DNA of 64,000 nt from Rhynchopus sp. YZ270_cl-10 (taxonomy: Eukaryota > Euglenozoa > Diplonemea > Diplonemida > Diplonemidae): assembly GCA_964035575.1 (NCBI GenBank), contig OZ037934.1:1-64000 (forward strand). Reading direction: 5' to 3'. The notes below the pieces were generated by a model, which saw nothing but the letters and a program-made list of their open reading frames with translations, did no database searches and had not been told where the DNA came from. The translations under genes were made by a program, and so were the position numbers. This document shows, one piece after another, positions 21,633 through 35,021 of the stretch (positions are counted from its first letter, which is position 1; every line of letters begins with the position of its first letter).

Positions 21633-24247
21633 GTGTTGTTCAACTTAGCCCTAGGCTCGCTTTTTTTATCTACATCCAGTGACAGAGGGGGTACTTACTA
21701 GTCAAGCGAGTATGTAAACAGCTAGATGTCCAGACAAGGGCACTTTACTATTGTACTGGCAAGACAGTGCCTGAAAACACAGTTAGGAGCACTAAAATAG
21801 AAAGCATGTGGGACAATTACAACCAACACTTCCCTGCAAATAAGCAAAAGGGTCGTATGTGAGTGCAATTTTTCCCAAAAGGAAAAGGGGAGGGGATGGG
21901 ACGGGAGGGTTGCTCTGTCTACCGGTGTAGTTTTATTTTGCTTTGTCTTGGAGGGGAGGGGAGGAGAAGGAGAAGGAGGGGATTGAGTGAGCCGTTTCCT
22001 CTGTAACACACAAACAAATAAAAAGGAAGTTCCATAATCTTTTTAGTAGTTTTCTTTTTGGTGAAAATTTTTGAGAACTTCAGTAAGTGTGACCTGACCC
22101 GACTGACTGACACCCAAAGGGTAAAACAACAATAACGCACAACAAAATCAACAACAACAATGGTGGGTCTCGTGCTTACCTGTGGTGGTTTTGAAAAATG
22201 AAAAATTGAAATTGACCTTCACAAGGTAAAAATGAAAAACTAAAGGAGTGAAAAAAGGAACTCAAAGGACAAGAGTTCTGTACAAACTCTACTCTACTGC
22301 ACAATCTATAAAAGTGGCCCAATGGCTCCTGATGCCACTGGCCTGGCTCTTAGACAGGTCTTACTCCGAGACTGCCCTCTACCCTCAGAGCCTCGTCCAA
22401 GGGGTAAGGGCCGTCGCTGGGGTAGACCCGTCCTAGCCAGCAGCCAACCAAAAATATTAACAAATAGGAAGGGGGGCGGAAAGGGGGGAAAGGGGGGGCA
22501 AACCCCAAAGGATGAAAAGAACAAAAAACACAAAATAAAAAGGGTTAAAAATAAACATGGGGCAAACTGTCATTCTCACACACTCTCACCCTCTAACTCT
22601 CTAACTCTCTAATTCTTTTTATTCCCCTTTTTCCCCTTCCTTCCTCCGCTCTGTCTCCCCTTCTGTCCACCACCGCGACCATTGCGCCCTCTCTGCACCT
22701 CCTGGGGCGAGAGCACATGCTGCGTCGCTTGTGCCACTGCGTCGGTGAACACGTTCGACGTGTTGGACCTACCCTGAGCTGCATGGCGCTGGGGTCCTTT
22801 GGGAGCTGGGGAAGGAGCAGGTTGGGCGGAGGAGGTTGCATTGCCACGGCCTGCCGATGAGGAGGAGGAAGAAGTGGAGACTGCAGGTTGGGCGATGGAG
22901 GTTGTAGTGCCACGGCCTGCAGAGGTGGAGGAAGAAGAAGAAGAAGAGGAGGCTTGAGGTTGTCGGCCTATTCCCTCTCGAGCCGCTCGTGCCTCATTCT
23001 CCCTCCTTGTACTCTCCGCTGCAAAGGCCTGCCCCCTACTGCTCCGGTTGTCCGTCAGGGCATGCAACGTCGACTTTGCCTTGCACTTTTCCTGAACCGA
23101 CCACTCATGCAAACCCACCACCTTCATCACCTCATACCACTGAGTGAAAGTAGCGGTAGAGAGGGGGAGTGACAACAAGGGTCTGCCATCCTGTTTCTCT
23201 CCCTGACGGTAGTGGAACAGGGAGATCCACTTCGTCACAGAAGAAGGCACCGGCGACCCCATGGTGAGGCACGGGAAAAGACCCCCCCTCTCCGTCCGCT
23301 CCTCCTCCGTCCACATCCAAGCCTCGCTCTGCGCCCTCAGCAATTCCCTCACCCTCGCTTGCTTCTTCTGGTCAGGGATGCCTTCCACTGACAGAGAAAG
23401 CGAGCGATCCGCCCCCTCCATCGCGGTGTCGAGGTCCTCCTCCTGCTCCTGCTCATCATCATCCATCTCCTCCACCTTCACACGCACCTCGGTGTCTGCC
23501 GCCTCGGCCTGTCGCCCCACCTCCTCCTCCAGCTGATCCCGAGAAGGGGTTCCCCAGCTGACCCTGCCTTCCCGAACGACGATGACCGCGCTGGTCTTGC
23601 CCCAGGTATCGCAGTATCCGGCCTCCCCTGCTATCTTCCTAACCGCCTGACGGGCGACCACCGACTCCGGGCAATCACCGTCCCCCTCCCCGTTCCCACT
23701 CCACGGCTGCTGTGTCGCCCAGCAGTACAGGAACTCGCCCGGGCACGGAGAAGCACCTTGAGGACCAAAGAGAGCCATCCAGTCGCCGATACAGTCAGGT
23801 TCGAGTCCTTCAGGGTCGTCGCCCACCGCTCTCCGCACCGCATGGCAGGGGAGGAATAGCCGCCCTTCGCACACCACCCCAAAGCACCGCCCGTATGCCA
23901 CCATGCGTTCTGCCTCCAGCTGTCGGGAGAGGTTCACCGCCGTCAACAACAGAGTGGTCGCCTTCTGCTCCGACTCATGCTTAGCTGCGATGGCGTAATG
24001 CCTCTCGCAGCGTTGCCTGTCATACTCCGCCCGGAGCGACTCTCCTGCTTCGGGGTTGCGCACGGCGTACTGCGAGATAACATCAGTCGCCACTGCCGCC
24101 CCCCTTGCCGTTGCCACCCCCACCTGGTTCCCTCGAAGAAGAAGCGTCCTAGCAGGCACCCGCACTCGCGCCGACAGAATCTTTCCCACCAGTCTGCGGA
24201 GAGTGTCCCCAACCGCAATCGGACGCACGTCCTCCTCCAGGCCCGGC

Positions 24248-24250
<3 letters not shown>
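21601..24250 (-). mobile_element. Retroelement copy 3, deletion derivative type B
   Basis: A-tail of 31 T (21601-21631). It has the same internal deletion as copy 2 but a shorter 5' end: the element stops at the GGGGCCGGGCC block and runs straight into the 43-nt A-tail of copy 4. In type A this block is preceded by AAA, so the join sits in a short A microhomology. Confidence 0.92.
22609..24250 (-). CDS. Fused ORF, type B
   Basis: Same fusion as in copy 2 but beginning at GPGLEEDVRPIAVGD. It carries the Ser variant RSLSLSVEG where copies 1, 2 and 4 have RSHSLSVEG. That change groups it with copies 5-8. Confidence 0.58.
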
Positions 24251-24294
<44 letters not shown>

Positions 24295-26978
24295 TGTTGT
24301 TCAACTTAGCCCTAGGCTCGCTTTTTTTATCTACATCCAGTGACAGAGGGGGTACTTACTAGTCAAGCGAGTATGTAAACAGCTAGATGTCCAGACAAGG
24401 GCACTTTACTATTGTACTGGCAAGACAGTGCCTGAAAACACAGTTAGTGGCACTAAAATAGAAAGCATGTGGGACAACTACAACCAACACTTCCCTGCAA
24501 ATAAGCAAAAGGGTCGTATGTGAGTGCAATTTTTCCCAAAAGGAAAAGGGGAGGGGATGGGACGGGAGGGTTGCTCTGTCTACCGGTGTAGTTTTATTTT
24601 GCTTTGTCTTGGGGAGGGGAGGGGAGGAGAAGGAGGGGATTGAGTGAGCCGTTTCCTCTGTAACACACAAACAAATAAAAAGGAAGTTCCATAATCTTTT
24701 TAGTAGTTTTCTTTTTGGTGAAAATTTTTGAGAACTTCAGTAAGTGTGACCTGACCCGACTGACTGACACCCAAAGGGGAAAACAACAATAACGCACAAC
24801 AAAATCAACAACAACAATGGTGGGTCTCGTGCTTACCTGTGGTGGTTTTGAAAAATGAAAAATTGAAATTGACCTTCACAAGGTAAAAATGAAAAACTAA
24901 AGGAGTGAAAAAAGGAACTCAAAGGACAAGAGTTCTGTACAAACTCTACTCTACTGCACAATCTATAAAAGTGGCCCAATGGCTCCTGATGCCACTGGCC
25001 TGGCTCTTAGACAGGTCTTACTCCGAGACTGCCCTCTACCCTCAGAGCCTCGTCCAAGGGGTAAGGGCCGTCGCTGGGGTAGACCCGTCCTAGCCAGCAG
25101 CCAACCAAAAATATTAACAAATAGGAAGGGGGGCGGAAAGGGGGGAAAGGGGGGGCAAACCCCAAAGGATGAAAAGAACAAAAAACACAAAATAAAAAGG
25201 GTTAAAAATAAACATGGGGCAAACTGTCATTCTCACACACTCTCACCCTCTAACTCTCTAACTCTCTAATTCTTTTTATTCCCCTTTTTCCCCTTCCTTC
25301 CTCCGCTCTGTCTCCCCTTCTGTCCACCACCGCGACCATTGCGCCCTCTCTGCACCTCCTGGGGCGAGAGCACATGCTGCGTCGCTTGTGCCACTGCGTC
25401 GGTGAACACGTTCGACGTGTTGGACCTACCCTGAGCTGCATGGCGCTGGGGTCCTTTGGGAGCTGGGGAAGGAGCAGGTTGGGCGGAGGAGGTTGCATTG
25501 CCACGGCCTGCCGATGAGGAGGAGGAAGAAGTGGAGACTGCAGGTTGGGCGATGGAGGTTGTAGTGCCACGGCCTGCAGAGGTGGAGGAAGAAGAAGAAG
25601 AAGAGGAGGCTTGAGGTTGTCGGCCTATTCCCTCTCGAGCCGCTCGTGCCTCATTCTCCCTCCTTGTACTCTCCGCTGCAAAGGCCTGCCCCCTACTGCT
25701 CCGGTTGTCCGTCAGGGCATGCAACGTCGACTTTGCCTTGCACTTTTCCTGAACCGACCACTCATGCAAACCCACCACCTTCATCACCTCATACCACTGA
25801 GTGAAAGTAGCGGTAGAGAGGGGGAGTGACAACAAGGGTCTGCCATCCTGTTTCTCTCCCTGACGGTAGTGGAACAGGGAGATCCACTTCGTCACAGAAG
25901 AAGGCACCGGCGACCCCATGGTGAGGCACGGGAAAAGACCCCCCCTCTCCGTCCGCTCCTCCTCCGTCCACATCCAAGCCTCGCTCTGCGCCCTCAGCAA
26001 TTCCCTCACCCTCGCTTGCTTCTTCTGGTCAGGGATGCCTTCCACTGACAGAGAATGCGAGCGATCCGCCCCCTCCATCGCGGTGTCGAGGTCCTCCTCC
26101 TGCTCCTGCTCATCATCATCCATCTCCTCCACCTTCACACGCACCTCGGTGTCTGCCGCCTCGGCCTGTCGCCCCACCTCCTCCTCCAGCTGATCCCGAG
26201 AAGGGGTTCCCCAGCTGACCCTGCCTTCCCGAACGACGATGACCGCGCTGGTCTTGCCCCAGGTATCGCAGTATCCGGCCTCCCCTGCTATCTTCCTAAC
26301 CGCCTGACGGGCGACCACCGACTCCGGGCAATCACCGTCCCCCTCCCCGTTCCCACTCCACGGCTGCTGTGTCGCCCAGCAGTACAGGAACTCGCCCGGG
26401 CACGGAGAAGCACCTTGAGGACCAAAGAGAGCCATCCAGTCGCCGATACAGTCAGGTTCGAGTCCTTCAGGGTCGTCGCCCACCGCTCTCCGCACCGCAT
26501 GGCAGGGGAGGAATAGCCGCCCTTCGCACACCACCCCAAAGCACCGCCCGTATGCCACCATGCGTTCTGCCTCCAGCTGTCGGGAGAGGTTCACCGCCGT
26601 CAACAACAGAGTGGTCGCCTTCTGCTCCGACTCATGCTTAGCTGCGATGGCGTAATGCCTCTCGCAGCGTTGCCTGTCATACTCCGCCCGGAGCGACTCT
26701 CCTGCTTCGGGGTTGCGCACGGCGTACTGCGAGATAACATCAGTCGCCACTGCCGCCCCCCTTGCCGTTGCCACCCCCACCTGGTTCCCTCGAAGAAGAA
26801 GCGTCCTAGCAGGCACCCGCACTCGCGCCGACAGAATCTTTCCCACCAGTCTGCGGAGAGTGTCCCCAACCGCAATCGGACGCACGTCCTCCTCCAGGCC
26901 CGGCCCCTTTGCAGGCTTCCGGAGAGCCACCAAGTTAGCGCCGGCGAAGAACTCAGCCTTTTTTTTTTTTTTTTTTTT
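24251..26978 (-). mobile_element. Retroelement copy 4, type A
   Basis: A-tail of 43 T. It matches copy 2 in body and 5' end, including A20 (26959-26978) and the same 35-bp microsatellite remnant (26979-27013), so the 5413-bp pair copy 2 + copy 3 is repeated as copy 4 + copy 5. The 3' UTR differs from copy 2 by small indels such as GGAGAAGGAGGGG against GGAGAAGGAGAAGG. Confidence 0.92.
25266..26957 (-). CDS. Fused ORF, type A
   Basis: The translation is indistinguishable from the copy 2 fused ORF, with the RSHSLSVEG variant and open frame continuing upstream through A20 and the microsatellite remnant. No element-encoded ATG is available before the RT fingers. Confidence 0.58.
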   Translation of the reverse strand, partial: AEFFAGANLVALRKPAKGPGLEEDVRPIAVGDTLRRLVGKILSARVRVPARTLLLRGNQVGVATARGAAVATDVISQYAVRNPEAGESLRAEYDRQRCERHYAIAAKHESEQKATTLLLTAVNLSRQLEAERMVAYGRCFGVVCEGRLFLPCHAVRRAVGDDPEGLEPDCIGDWMALFGPQGASPCPGEFLYCWATQQPWSGNGEGDGDCPESVVARQAVRKIAGEAGYCDTWGKTSAVIVVREGRVSWGTPSRDQLEEEVGRQAEAADTEVRVKVEEMDDDEQEQEEDLDTAMEGADRSHSLSVEGIPDQKKQARVRELLRAQSEAWMWTEEERTERGGLFPCLTMGSPVPSSVTKWISLFHYRQGEKQDGRPLLSLPLSTATFTQWYEVMKVVGLHEWSVQEKCKAKSTLHALTDNRSSRGQAFAAESTRRENEARAAREGIGRQPQASSSSSSSSTSAGRGTTTSIAQPAVSTSSSSSSAGRGNATSSAQPAPSPAPKGPQRHAAQGRSNTSNVFTDAVAQATQHVLSPQEVQRGRNGRGGGQKGRQSGGRKGKKGNKKN

Positions 26979-27012
26979 GGAGCTGTTTTTGGAGCTGTGG
27001 AGCTGTGGAGCT

Positions 27013-27013
<1 letters not shown>

Positions 27014-27045
<32 letters not shown>

Positions 27046-29660
27046 GTGTTGTTCAACTTAGCCCTAGGCTCGCTTTTTTTATCTACATCCAGTGACAGAG
27101 GGGGTACTTACTAGTCAAGCGAGTATGTAAACAGCTAGATGTCCAGACAAGGGCACTTTACTATTGTACTGGCAAGACAGTGCCTGAAAACACAGTTAGG
27201 AGCACTAAAATAGAAAGCATGTGGGACAATTACAACCAACACTTCCCTGCAAATAAGCAAAAGGGTCGTATGTGAGTGCAATTTTTCCCAAAAGGAAAAG
27301 GGGAGGGGATGGGACGGGAGGGTTGCTCTGTCTACCGGTGTAGTTTTATTTTGCTTTGTCTTGGAGGGGAGGGGAGGAGAAGGAGAAGGAGGGGATTGAG
27401 TGAGCCGTTTCCTCTGTAACACACAAACAAATAAAAAGGAAGTTCCATAATCTTTTTAGTAGTTTTCTTTTTGGTGAAAATTTTTGAGAACTTCAGTAAG
27501 TGTGACCTGACCCGACTGACTGACACCCAAAGGGTAAAACAACAATAACGCACAACAAAATCAACAACAACAATGGTGGGTCTCGTGCTTACCTGTGGTG
27601 GTTTTGAAAAATGAAAAATTGAAATTGACCTTCACAAGGTAAAAATGAAAAACTAAAGGAGTGAAAAAAGGAACTCAAAGGACAAGAGTTCTGTACAAAC
27701 TCTACTCTACTGCACAATCTATAAAAGTGGCCCAATGGCTCCTGATGCCACTGGCCTGGCTCTTAGACAGGTCTTACTCCGAGACTGCCCTCTACCCTCA
27801 GAGCCTCGTCCAAGGGGTAAGGGCCGTCGCTGGGGTAGACCCGTCCTAGCCAGCAGCCAACCAAAAATATTAACAAATAGGAAGGGGGGCGGAAAGGGGG
27901 GAAAGGGGGGGCAAACCCCAAAGGATGAAAAGAACAAAAAACACAAAATAAAAAGGGTTAAAAATAAACATGGGGCAAACTGTCATTCTCACACACTCTC
28001 ACCCTCTAACTCTCTAACTCTCTAATTCTTTTTATTCCCCTTTTTCCCCTTCCTTCCTCCGCTCTGTCTCCCCTTCTGTCCACCACCGCGACCATTGCGC
28101 CCTCTCTGCACCTCCTGGGGCGAGAGCACATGCTGCGTCGCTTGTGCCACTGCGTCGGTGAACACGTTCGACGTGTTGGACCTACCCTGAGCTGCATGGC
28201 GCTGGGGTCCTTTGGGAGCTGGGGAAGGAGCAGGTTGGGCGGAGGAGGTTGCATTGCCACGGCCTGCCGATGAGGAGGAGGAAGAAGTGGAGACTGCAGG
28301 TTGGGCGATGGAGGTTGTAGTGCCACGGCCTGCAGAGGTGGAGGAAGAAGAAGAAGAAGAGGAGGCTTGAGGTTGTCGGCCTATTCCCTCTCGAGCCGCT
28401 CGTGCCTCATTCTCCCTCCTTGTACTCTCCGCTGCAAAGGCCTGCCCCCTACTGCTCCGGTTGTCCGTCAGGGCATGCAACGTCGACTTTGCCTTGCACT
28501 TTTCCTGAACCGACCACTCATGCAAACCCACCACCTTCATCACCTCATACCACTGAGTGAAAGTAGCGGTAGAGAGGGGGAGTGACAACAAGGGTCTGCC
28601 ATCCTGTTTCTCTCCCTGACGGTAGTGGAACAGGGAGATCCACTTCGTCACAGAAGAAGGCACCGGCGACCCCATGGTGAGGCACGGGAAAAGACCCCCC
28701 CTCTCCGTCCGCTCCTCCTCCGTCCACATCCAAGCCTCGCTCTGCGCCCTCAGCAATTCCCTCACCCTCGCTTGCTTCTTCTGGTCAGGGATGCCTTCCA
28801 CTGACAGAGAAAGCGAGCGATCCGCCCCCTCCATCGCGGTGTCGAGGTCCTCCTCCTGCTCCTGCTCATCATCATCCATCTCCTCCACCTTCACACGCAC
28901 CTCGGTGTCTGCCGCCTCGGCCTGTCGCCCCACCTCCTCCTCCAGCTGATCCCGAGAAGGGGTTCCCCAGCTGACCCTGCCTTCCCGAACGACGATGACC
29001 GCGCTGGTCTTGCCCCAGGTATCGCAGTATCCGGCCTCCCCTGCTATCTTCCTAACCGCCTGACGGGCGACCACCGACTCCGGGCAATCACCGTCCCCCT
29101 CCCCGTTCCCACTCCACGGCTGCTGTGTCGCCCAGCAGTACAGGAACTCGCCCGGGCACGGAGAAGCACCTTGAGGACCAAAGAGAGCCATCCAGTCGCC
29201 GATACAGTCAGGTTCGAGTCCTTCAGGGTCGTCGCCCACCGCTCTCCGCACCGCATGGCAGGGGAGGAATAGCCGCCCTTCGCACACCACCCCAAAGCAC
29301 CGCCCGTATGCCACCATGCGTTCTGCCTCCAGCTGTCGGGAGAGGTTCACCGCCGTCAACAACAGAGTGGTCGCCTTCTGCTCCGACTCATGCTTAGCTG
29401 CGATGGCGTAATGCCTCTCGCAGCGTTGCCTGTCATACTCCGCCCGGAGCGACTCTCCTGCTTCGGGGTTGCGCACGGCGTACTGCGAGATAACATCAGT
29501 CGCCACTGCCGCCCCCCTTGCCGTTGCCACCCCCACCTGGTTCCCTCGAAGAAGAAGCGTCCTAGCAGGCACCCGCACTCGCGCCGACAGAATCTTTCCC
29601 ACCAGTCTGCGGAGAGTGTCCCCAACCGCAATCGGACGCACGTCCTCCTCCAGGCCCGGC

Positions 29661-29663
<3 letters not shown>
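27014..29663 (-). mobile_element. Retroelement copy 5, type B
   Basis: A-tail of 31 T, the same length as copy 3, and body as copy 3 at a 5413-bp offset. The exact repetition of homopolymer lengths marks it as a duplicated block rather than a new insertion. Confidence 0.92.
28022..29663 (-). CDS. Fused ORF, type B
   Basis: Identical in translation to the copy 3 fused ORF as far as I can compare; RSLSLSVEG variant. Confidence 0.55.
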
Positions 29664-29707
<44 letters not shown>

Positions 29708-32317
29708 TGTTGTTCAACTTAGCCCTAGGCTCGCTTTTTTTATCTACATCCAGTGACAGAGGGGGTACTTACTAGTCAAGCGAGTATGTAAACAGCTAGA
29801 TGTCCAGACAAGGGCACTTTACTATTGTACTGGCAAGACAGTGCCTGAAAACACAGTTAGTGGCACTAAAATAGAAAGCATGTGGGACAACTACAACCAA
29901 CACTTCCCTGCAAATAAGCAAAAGGGTCGTATGTGAGTGCAATTTTTCCCAAAAGGAAAAGGGGAGGGGATGGGACGGGAGGGTTGCTCTGTCTACCGGT
30001 GTAGTTTTATTTTGCTTTGTCTTGGGGAGGGGAGGGGAGGAGAAGGAGGGGATTGAGTGAGCCGTTTCCTCTGTAACACACAAACAAATAAAAAGGAAGT
30101 TCCATAATCTTTTTAGTAGTTTTCTTTTTGGTGAAAATTTTTGAGAACTTCAGTAAGTGTGACCTGACCCGACTGACTGACACCCAAAGGGGAAAACAAC
30201 AATAACGCACAACAAAATCAACAACAACAATGGTGGGTCTCGTGCTTACCTGTGGTGGTTTTGAAAAATGAAAAATTGAAATTGACCTTCACAAGGTAAA
30301 AATGAAAAACTAAAGGAGTGAAAAAAGGAACTCAAAGGACAAGAGTTCTGTACAAACTCTACTCTACTGCACAATCTATAAAAGTGGCCCAATGGCTCCT
30401 GATGCCACTGGCCTGGCTCTTAGACAGGTCTTACTCCGAGACTGCCCTCTACCCTCAGAGCCTCGTCCAAGGGGTACGGGCCGTCGCTGGGGTAGACCCG
30501 TCCTAGCCAGCAGCCAACCAAAAATATTAACAAATAGGAAGGGGGGCGGAAAGGGGGGAAAGGGGGGGCAAACCCCAAAGGATGAAAAGAACAAAAAACA
30601 CAAAATAAAAAGGGTTAAAAATAAACATGGGGCAAACTGTCATTCTCACACACTCTCACCCTCTAACTCTCTAACTCTCTAATTCTTTTTATTCCCCTTT
30701 TTCCCCTTCCTTCCTCCGCTCTGTCTCCCCTTCTGTCCACCACCGCGACCATTGCGCCCTCTCTGCACCTCCTGGGGCGAGAGCACATGCTGCGTCGCTT
30801 GTGCCACTGCGTCGGTGAACACGTTCGACGTGTTGGACCTACCCTGAGCTGCATGGCGCTGGGGTCCTTTGGGAGCTGGGGAAGGAGCAGGTTGGGCGGA
30901 GGAGGTTGCATTGCCACGGCCTGCCGATGAGGAGGAGGAAGAAGTGGAGACTGCAGGTTGGGCGATGGAGGTTGTAGTGCCACGGCCTGCAGAGGTGGAG
31001 GAAGAAGAAGAAGAAGAGGAGGCTTGAGGTTGTCGGCCTATTCCCTCTCGAGCCGCTCGTGCCTCATTCTCCCTCCTTGTACTCTCCGCTGCAAAGGCCT
31101 GCCCCCTACTGCTCCGGTTGTCCGTCAGGGCATGCAACGTCGACTTTGCCTTGCACTTTTCCTGAACCGACCACTCATGCAAACCCACCACCTTCATCAC
31201 CTCATACCACTGAGTGAAAGTAGCGGTAGAGAGGGGGAGTGACAACAAGGGTCTGCCATCCTGTTTCTCTCCCTGACGGTAGTGGAACAGGGAGATCCAC
31301 TTCGTCACAGAAGAAGGCACCGGCGACCCCATGGTGAGGCACGGGAAAAGACCCCCCCTCTCCGTCCGCTCCTCCTCCGTCCACATCCAAGCCTCGCTCT
31401 GCGCCCTCAGCAATTCCCTCACCCTCGCTTGCTTCTTCTGGTCAGGGATGCCTTCCACTGACAGAGAAAGCGAGCGATCCGCCCCCTCCATCGCGGTGTC
31501 GAGGTCCTCCTCCTGCTCCTGCTCATCATCATCCATCTCCTCCACCTTCACACGCACCTCGGTGTCTGCCGCCTCGGCCTGTCGCCCCACCTCCTCCTCC
31601 AGCTGATCCCGAGAAGGGGTTCCCCAGCTGACCCTGCCTTCCCGAACGACGATGACCGCGCTGGTCTTGCCCCAGGTATCGCAGTATCCGGCCTCCCCTG
31701 CTATCTTCCTAACCGCCTGACGGGCGACCACCGACTCCGGGCAATCACCGTCCCCCTCCCCGTTCCCACTCCACGGCTGCTGTGTCGCCCAGCAGTACAG
31801 GAACTCGCCCGGGCACGGAGAAGCACCTTGAGGACCAAAGAGAGCCATCCAGTCGCCGATACAGTCAGGTTCGAGTCCTTCAGGGTCGTCGCCCACCGCT
31901 CTCCGCACCGCATGGCAGGGGAGGAATAGCCGCCCTTCGCACACCACCCCAAAGCACCGCCCGTATGCCACCATGCGTTCTGCCTCCAGCTGTCGGGAGA
32001 GGTTCACCGCCGTCAACAACAGAGTGGTCGCCTTCTGCTCCGACTCATGCTTAGCTGCGATGGCGTAATGCCTCTCGCAGCGTTGCCTGTCATACTCCGC
32101 CCGGAGCGACTCTCCTGCTTCGGGGTTGCGCACGGCGTACTGCGAGATAACATCAGTCGCCACTGCCGCCCCCCTTGCCGTTGCCACCCCCACCTGGTTC
32201 CCTCGAAGAAGAAGCGTCCTAGCAGGCACCCGCACTCGCGCCGACAGAATCTTTCCCACCAGTCTGCGGAGAGTGTCCCCAACCGCAATCGGACGCACGT
32301 CCTCCTCCAGGCCCGGC

Positions 32318-32320
<3 letters not shown>
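29664..32320 (-). mobile_element. Retroelement copy 6, type B'
   Basis: A-tail of 43 T. The 3' UTR carries GGGGTACGGGCC where copies 1-5 have GGGGTAAGGGCC. Copies 6, 7 and 8 share this and repeat every 2657 bp. Confidence 0.92.
30679..32320 (-). CDS. Fused ORF, type B
   Basis: Same fused protein as copies 3 and 5, ending in the GNKKN basic tail before TAG. Confidence 0.55.
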
Positions 32321-32364
<44 letters not shown>

Positions 32365-34974
32365 TGTTGTTCAACTTAGCCCTAGGCTCGCTTTTTTTAT
32401 CTACATCCAGTGACAGAGGGGGTACTTACTAGTCAAGCGAGTATGTAAACAGCTAGATGTCCAGACAAGGGCACTTTACTATTGTACTGGCAAGACAGTG
32501 CCTGAAAACACAGTTAGTGGCACTAAAATAGAAAGCATGTGGGACAACTACAACCAACACTTCCCTGCAAATAAGCAAAAGGGTCGTATGTGAGTGCAAT
32601 TTTTCCCAAAAGGAAAAGGGGAGGGGATGGGACGGGAGGGTTGCTCTGTCTACCGGTGTAGTTTTATTTTGCTTTGTCTTGGGGAGGGGAGGGGAGGAGA
32701 AGGAGGGGATTGAGTGAGCCGTTTCCTCTGTAACACACAAACAAATAAAAAGGAAGTTCCATAATCTTTTTAGTAGTTTTCTTTTTGGTGAAAATTTTTG
32801 AGAACTTCAGTAAGTGTGACCTGACCCGACTGACTGACACCCAAAGGGGAAAACAACAATAACGCACAACAAAATCAACAACAACAATGGTGGGTCTCGT
32901 GCTTACCTGTGGTGGTTTTGAAAAATGAAAAATTGAAATTGACCTTCACAAGGTAAAAATGAAAAACTAAAGGAGTGAAAAAAGGAACTCAAAGGACAAG
33001 AGTTCTGTACAAACTCTACTCTACTGCACAATCTATAAAAGTGGCCCAATGGCTCCTGATGCCACTGGCCTGGCTCTTAGACAGGTCTTACTCCGAGACT
33101 GCCCTCTACCCTCAGAGCCTCGTCCAAGGGGTACGGGCCGTCGCTGGGGTAGACCCGTCCTAGCCAGCAGCCAACCAAAAATATTAACAAATAGGAAGGG
33201 GGGCGGAAAGGGGGGAAAGGGGGGGCAAACCCCAAAGGATGAAAAGAACAAAAAACACAAAATAAAAAGGGTTAAAAATAAACATGGGGCAAACTGTCAT
33301 TCTCACACACTCTCACCCTCTAACTCTCTAACTCTCTAATTCTTTTTATTCCCCTTTTTCCCCTTCCTTCCTCCGCTCTGTCTCCCCTTCTGTCCACCAC
33401 CGCGACCATTGCGCCCTCTCTGCACCTCCTGGGGCGAGAGCACATGCTGCGTCGCTTGTGCCACTGCGTCGGTGAACACGTTCGACGTGTTGGACCTACC
33501 CTGAGCTGCATGGCGCTGGGGTCCTTTGGGAGCTGGGGAAGGAGCAGGTTGGGCGGAGGAGGTTGCATTGCCACGGCCTGCCGATGAGGAGGAGGAAGAA
33601 GTGGAGACTGCAGGTTGGGCGATGGAGGTTGTAGTGCCACGGCCTGCAGAGGTGGAGGAAGAAGAAGAAGAAGAGGAGGCTTGAGGTTGTCGGCCTATTC
33701 CCTCTCGAGCCGCTCGTGCCTCATTCTCCCTCCTTGTACTCTCCGCTGCAAAGGCCTGCCCCCTACTGCTCCGGTTGTCCGTCAGGGCATGCAACGTCGA
33801 CTTTGCCTTGCACTTTTCCTGAACCGACCACTCATGCAAACCCACCACCTTCATCACCTCATACCACTGAGTGAAAGTAGCGGTAGAGAGGGGGAGTGAC
33901 AACAAGGGTCTGCCATCCTGTTTCTCTCCCTGACGGTAGTGGAACAGGGAGATCCACTTCGTCACAGAAGAAGGCACCGGCGACCCCATGGTGAGGCACG
34001 GGAAAAGACCCCCCCTCTCCGTCCGCTCCTCCTCCGTCCACATCCAAGCCTCGCTCTGCGCCCTCAGCAATTCCCTCACCCTCGCTTGCTTCTTCTGGTC
34101 AGGGATGCCTTCCACTGACAGAGAAAGCGAGCGATCCGCCCCCTCCATCGCGGTGTCGAGGTCCTCCTCCTGCTCCTGCTCATCATCATCCATCTCCTCC
34201 ACCTTCACACGCACCTCGGTGTCTGCCGCCTCGGCCTGTCGCCCCACCTCCTCCTCCAGCTGATCCCGAGAAGGGGTTCCCCAGCTGACCCTGCCTTCCC
34301 GAACGACGATGACCGCGCTGGTCTTGCCCCAGGTATCGCAGTATCCGGCCTCCCCTGCTATCTTCCTAACCGCCTGACGGGCGACCACCGACTCCGGGCA
34401 ATCACCGTCCCCCTCCCCGTTCCCACTCCACGGCTGCTGTGTCGCCCAGCAGTACAGGAACTCGCCCGGGCACGGAGAAGCACCTTGAGGACCAAAGAGA
34501 GCCATCCAGTCGCCGATACAGTCAGGTTCGAGTCCTTCAGGGTCGTCGCCCACCGCTCTCCGCACCGCATGGCAGGGGAGGAATAGCCGCCCTTCGCACA
34601 CCACCCCAAAGCACCGCCCGTATGCCACCATGCGTTCTGCCTCCAGCTGTCGGGAGAGGTTCACCGCCGTCAACAACAGAGTGGTCGCCTTCTGCTCCGA
34701 CTCATGCTTAGCTGCGATGGCGTAATGCCTCTCGCAGCGTTGCCTGTCATACTCCGCCCGGAGCGACTCTCCTGCTTCGGGGTTGCGCACGGCGTACTGC
34801 GAGATAACATCAGTCGCCACTGCCGCCCCCCTTGCCGTTGCCACCCCCACCTGGTTCCCTCGAAGAAGAAGCGTCCTAGCAGGCACCCGCACTCGCGCCG
34901 ACAGAATCTTTCCCACCAGTCTGCGGAGAGTGTCCCCAACCGCAATCGGACGCACGTCCTCCTCCAGGCCCGGC

Positions 34975-34977
<3 letters not shown>
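32321..34977 (-). mobile_element. Retroelement copy 7, type B'
   Basis: 2657-bp unit, A-tail 43 T, 3' UTR variant GGGGTACGGGCC. I see no difference from copy 6. Confidence 0.92.
33336..34977 (-). CDS. Fused ORF, type B
   Basis: Same as the copy 6 fused ORF; no frame disruption. Confidence 0.55.
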
Positions 34978-35021
<44 letters not shown>
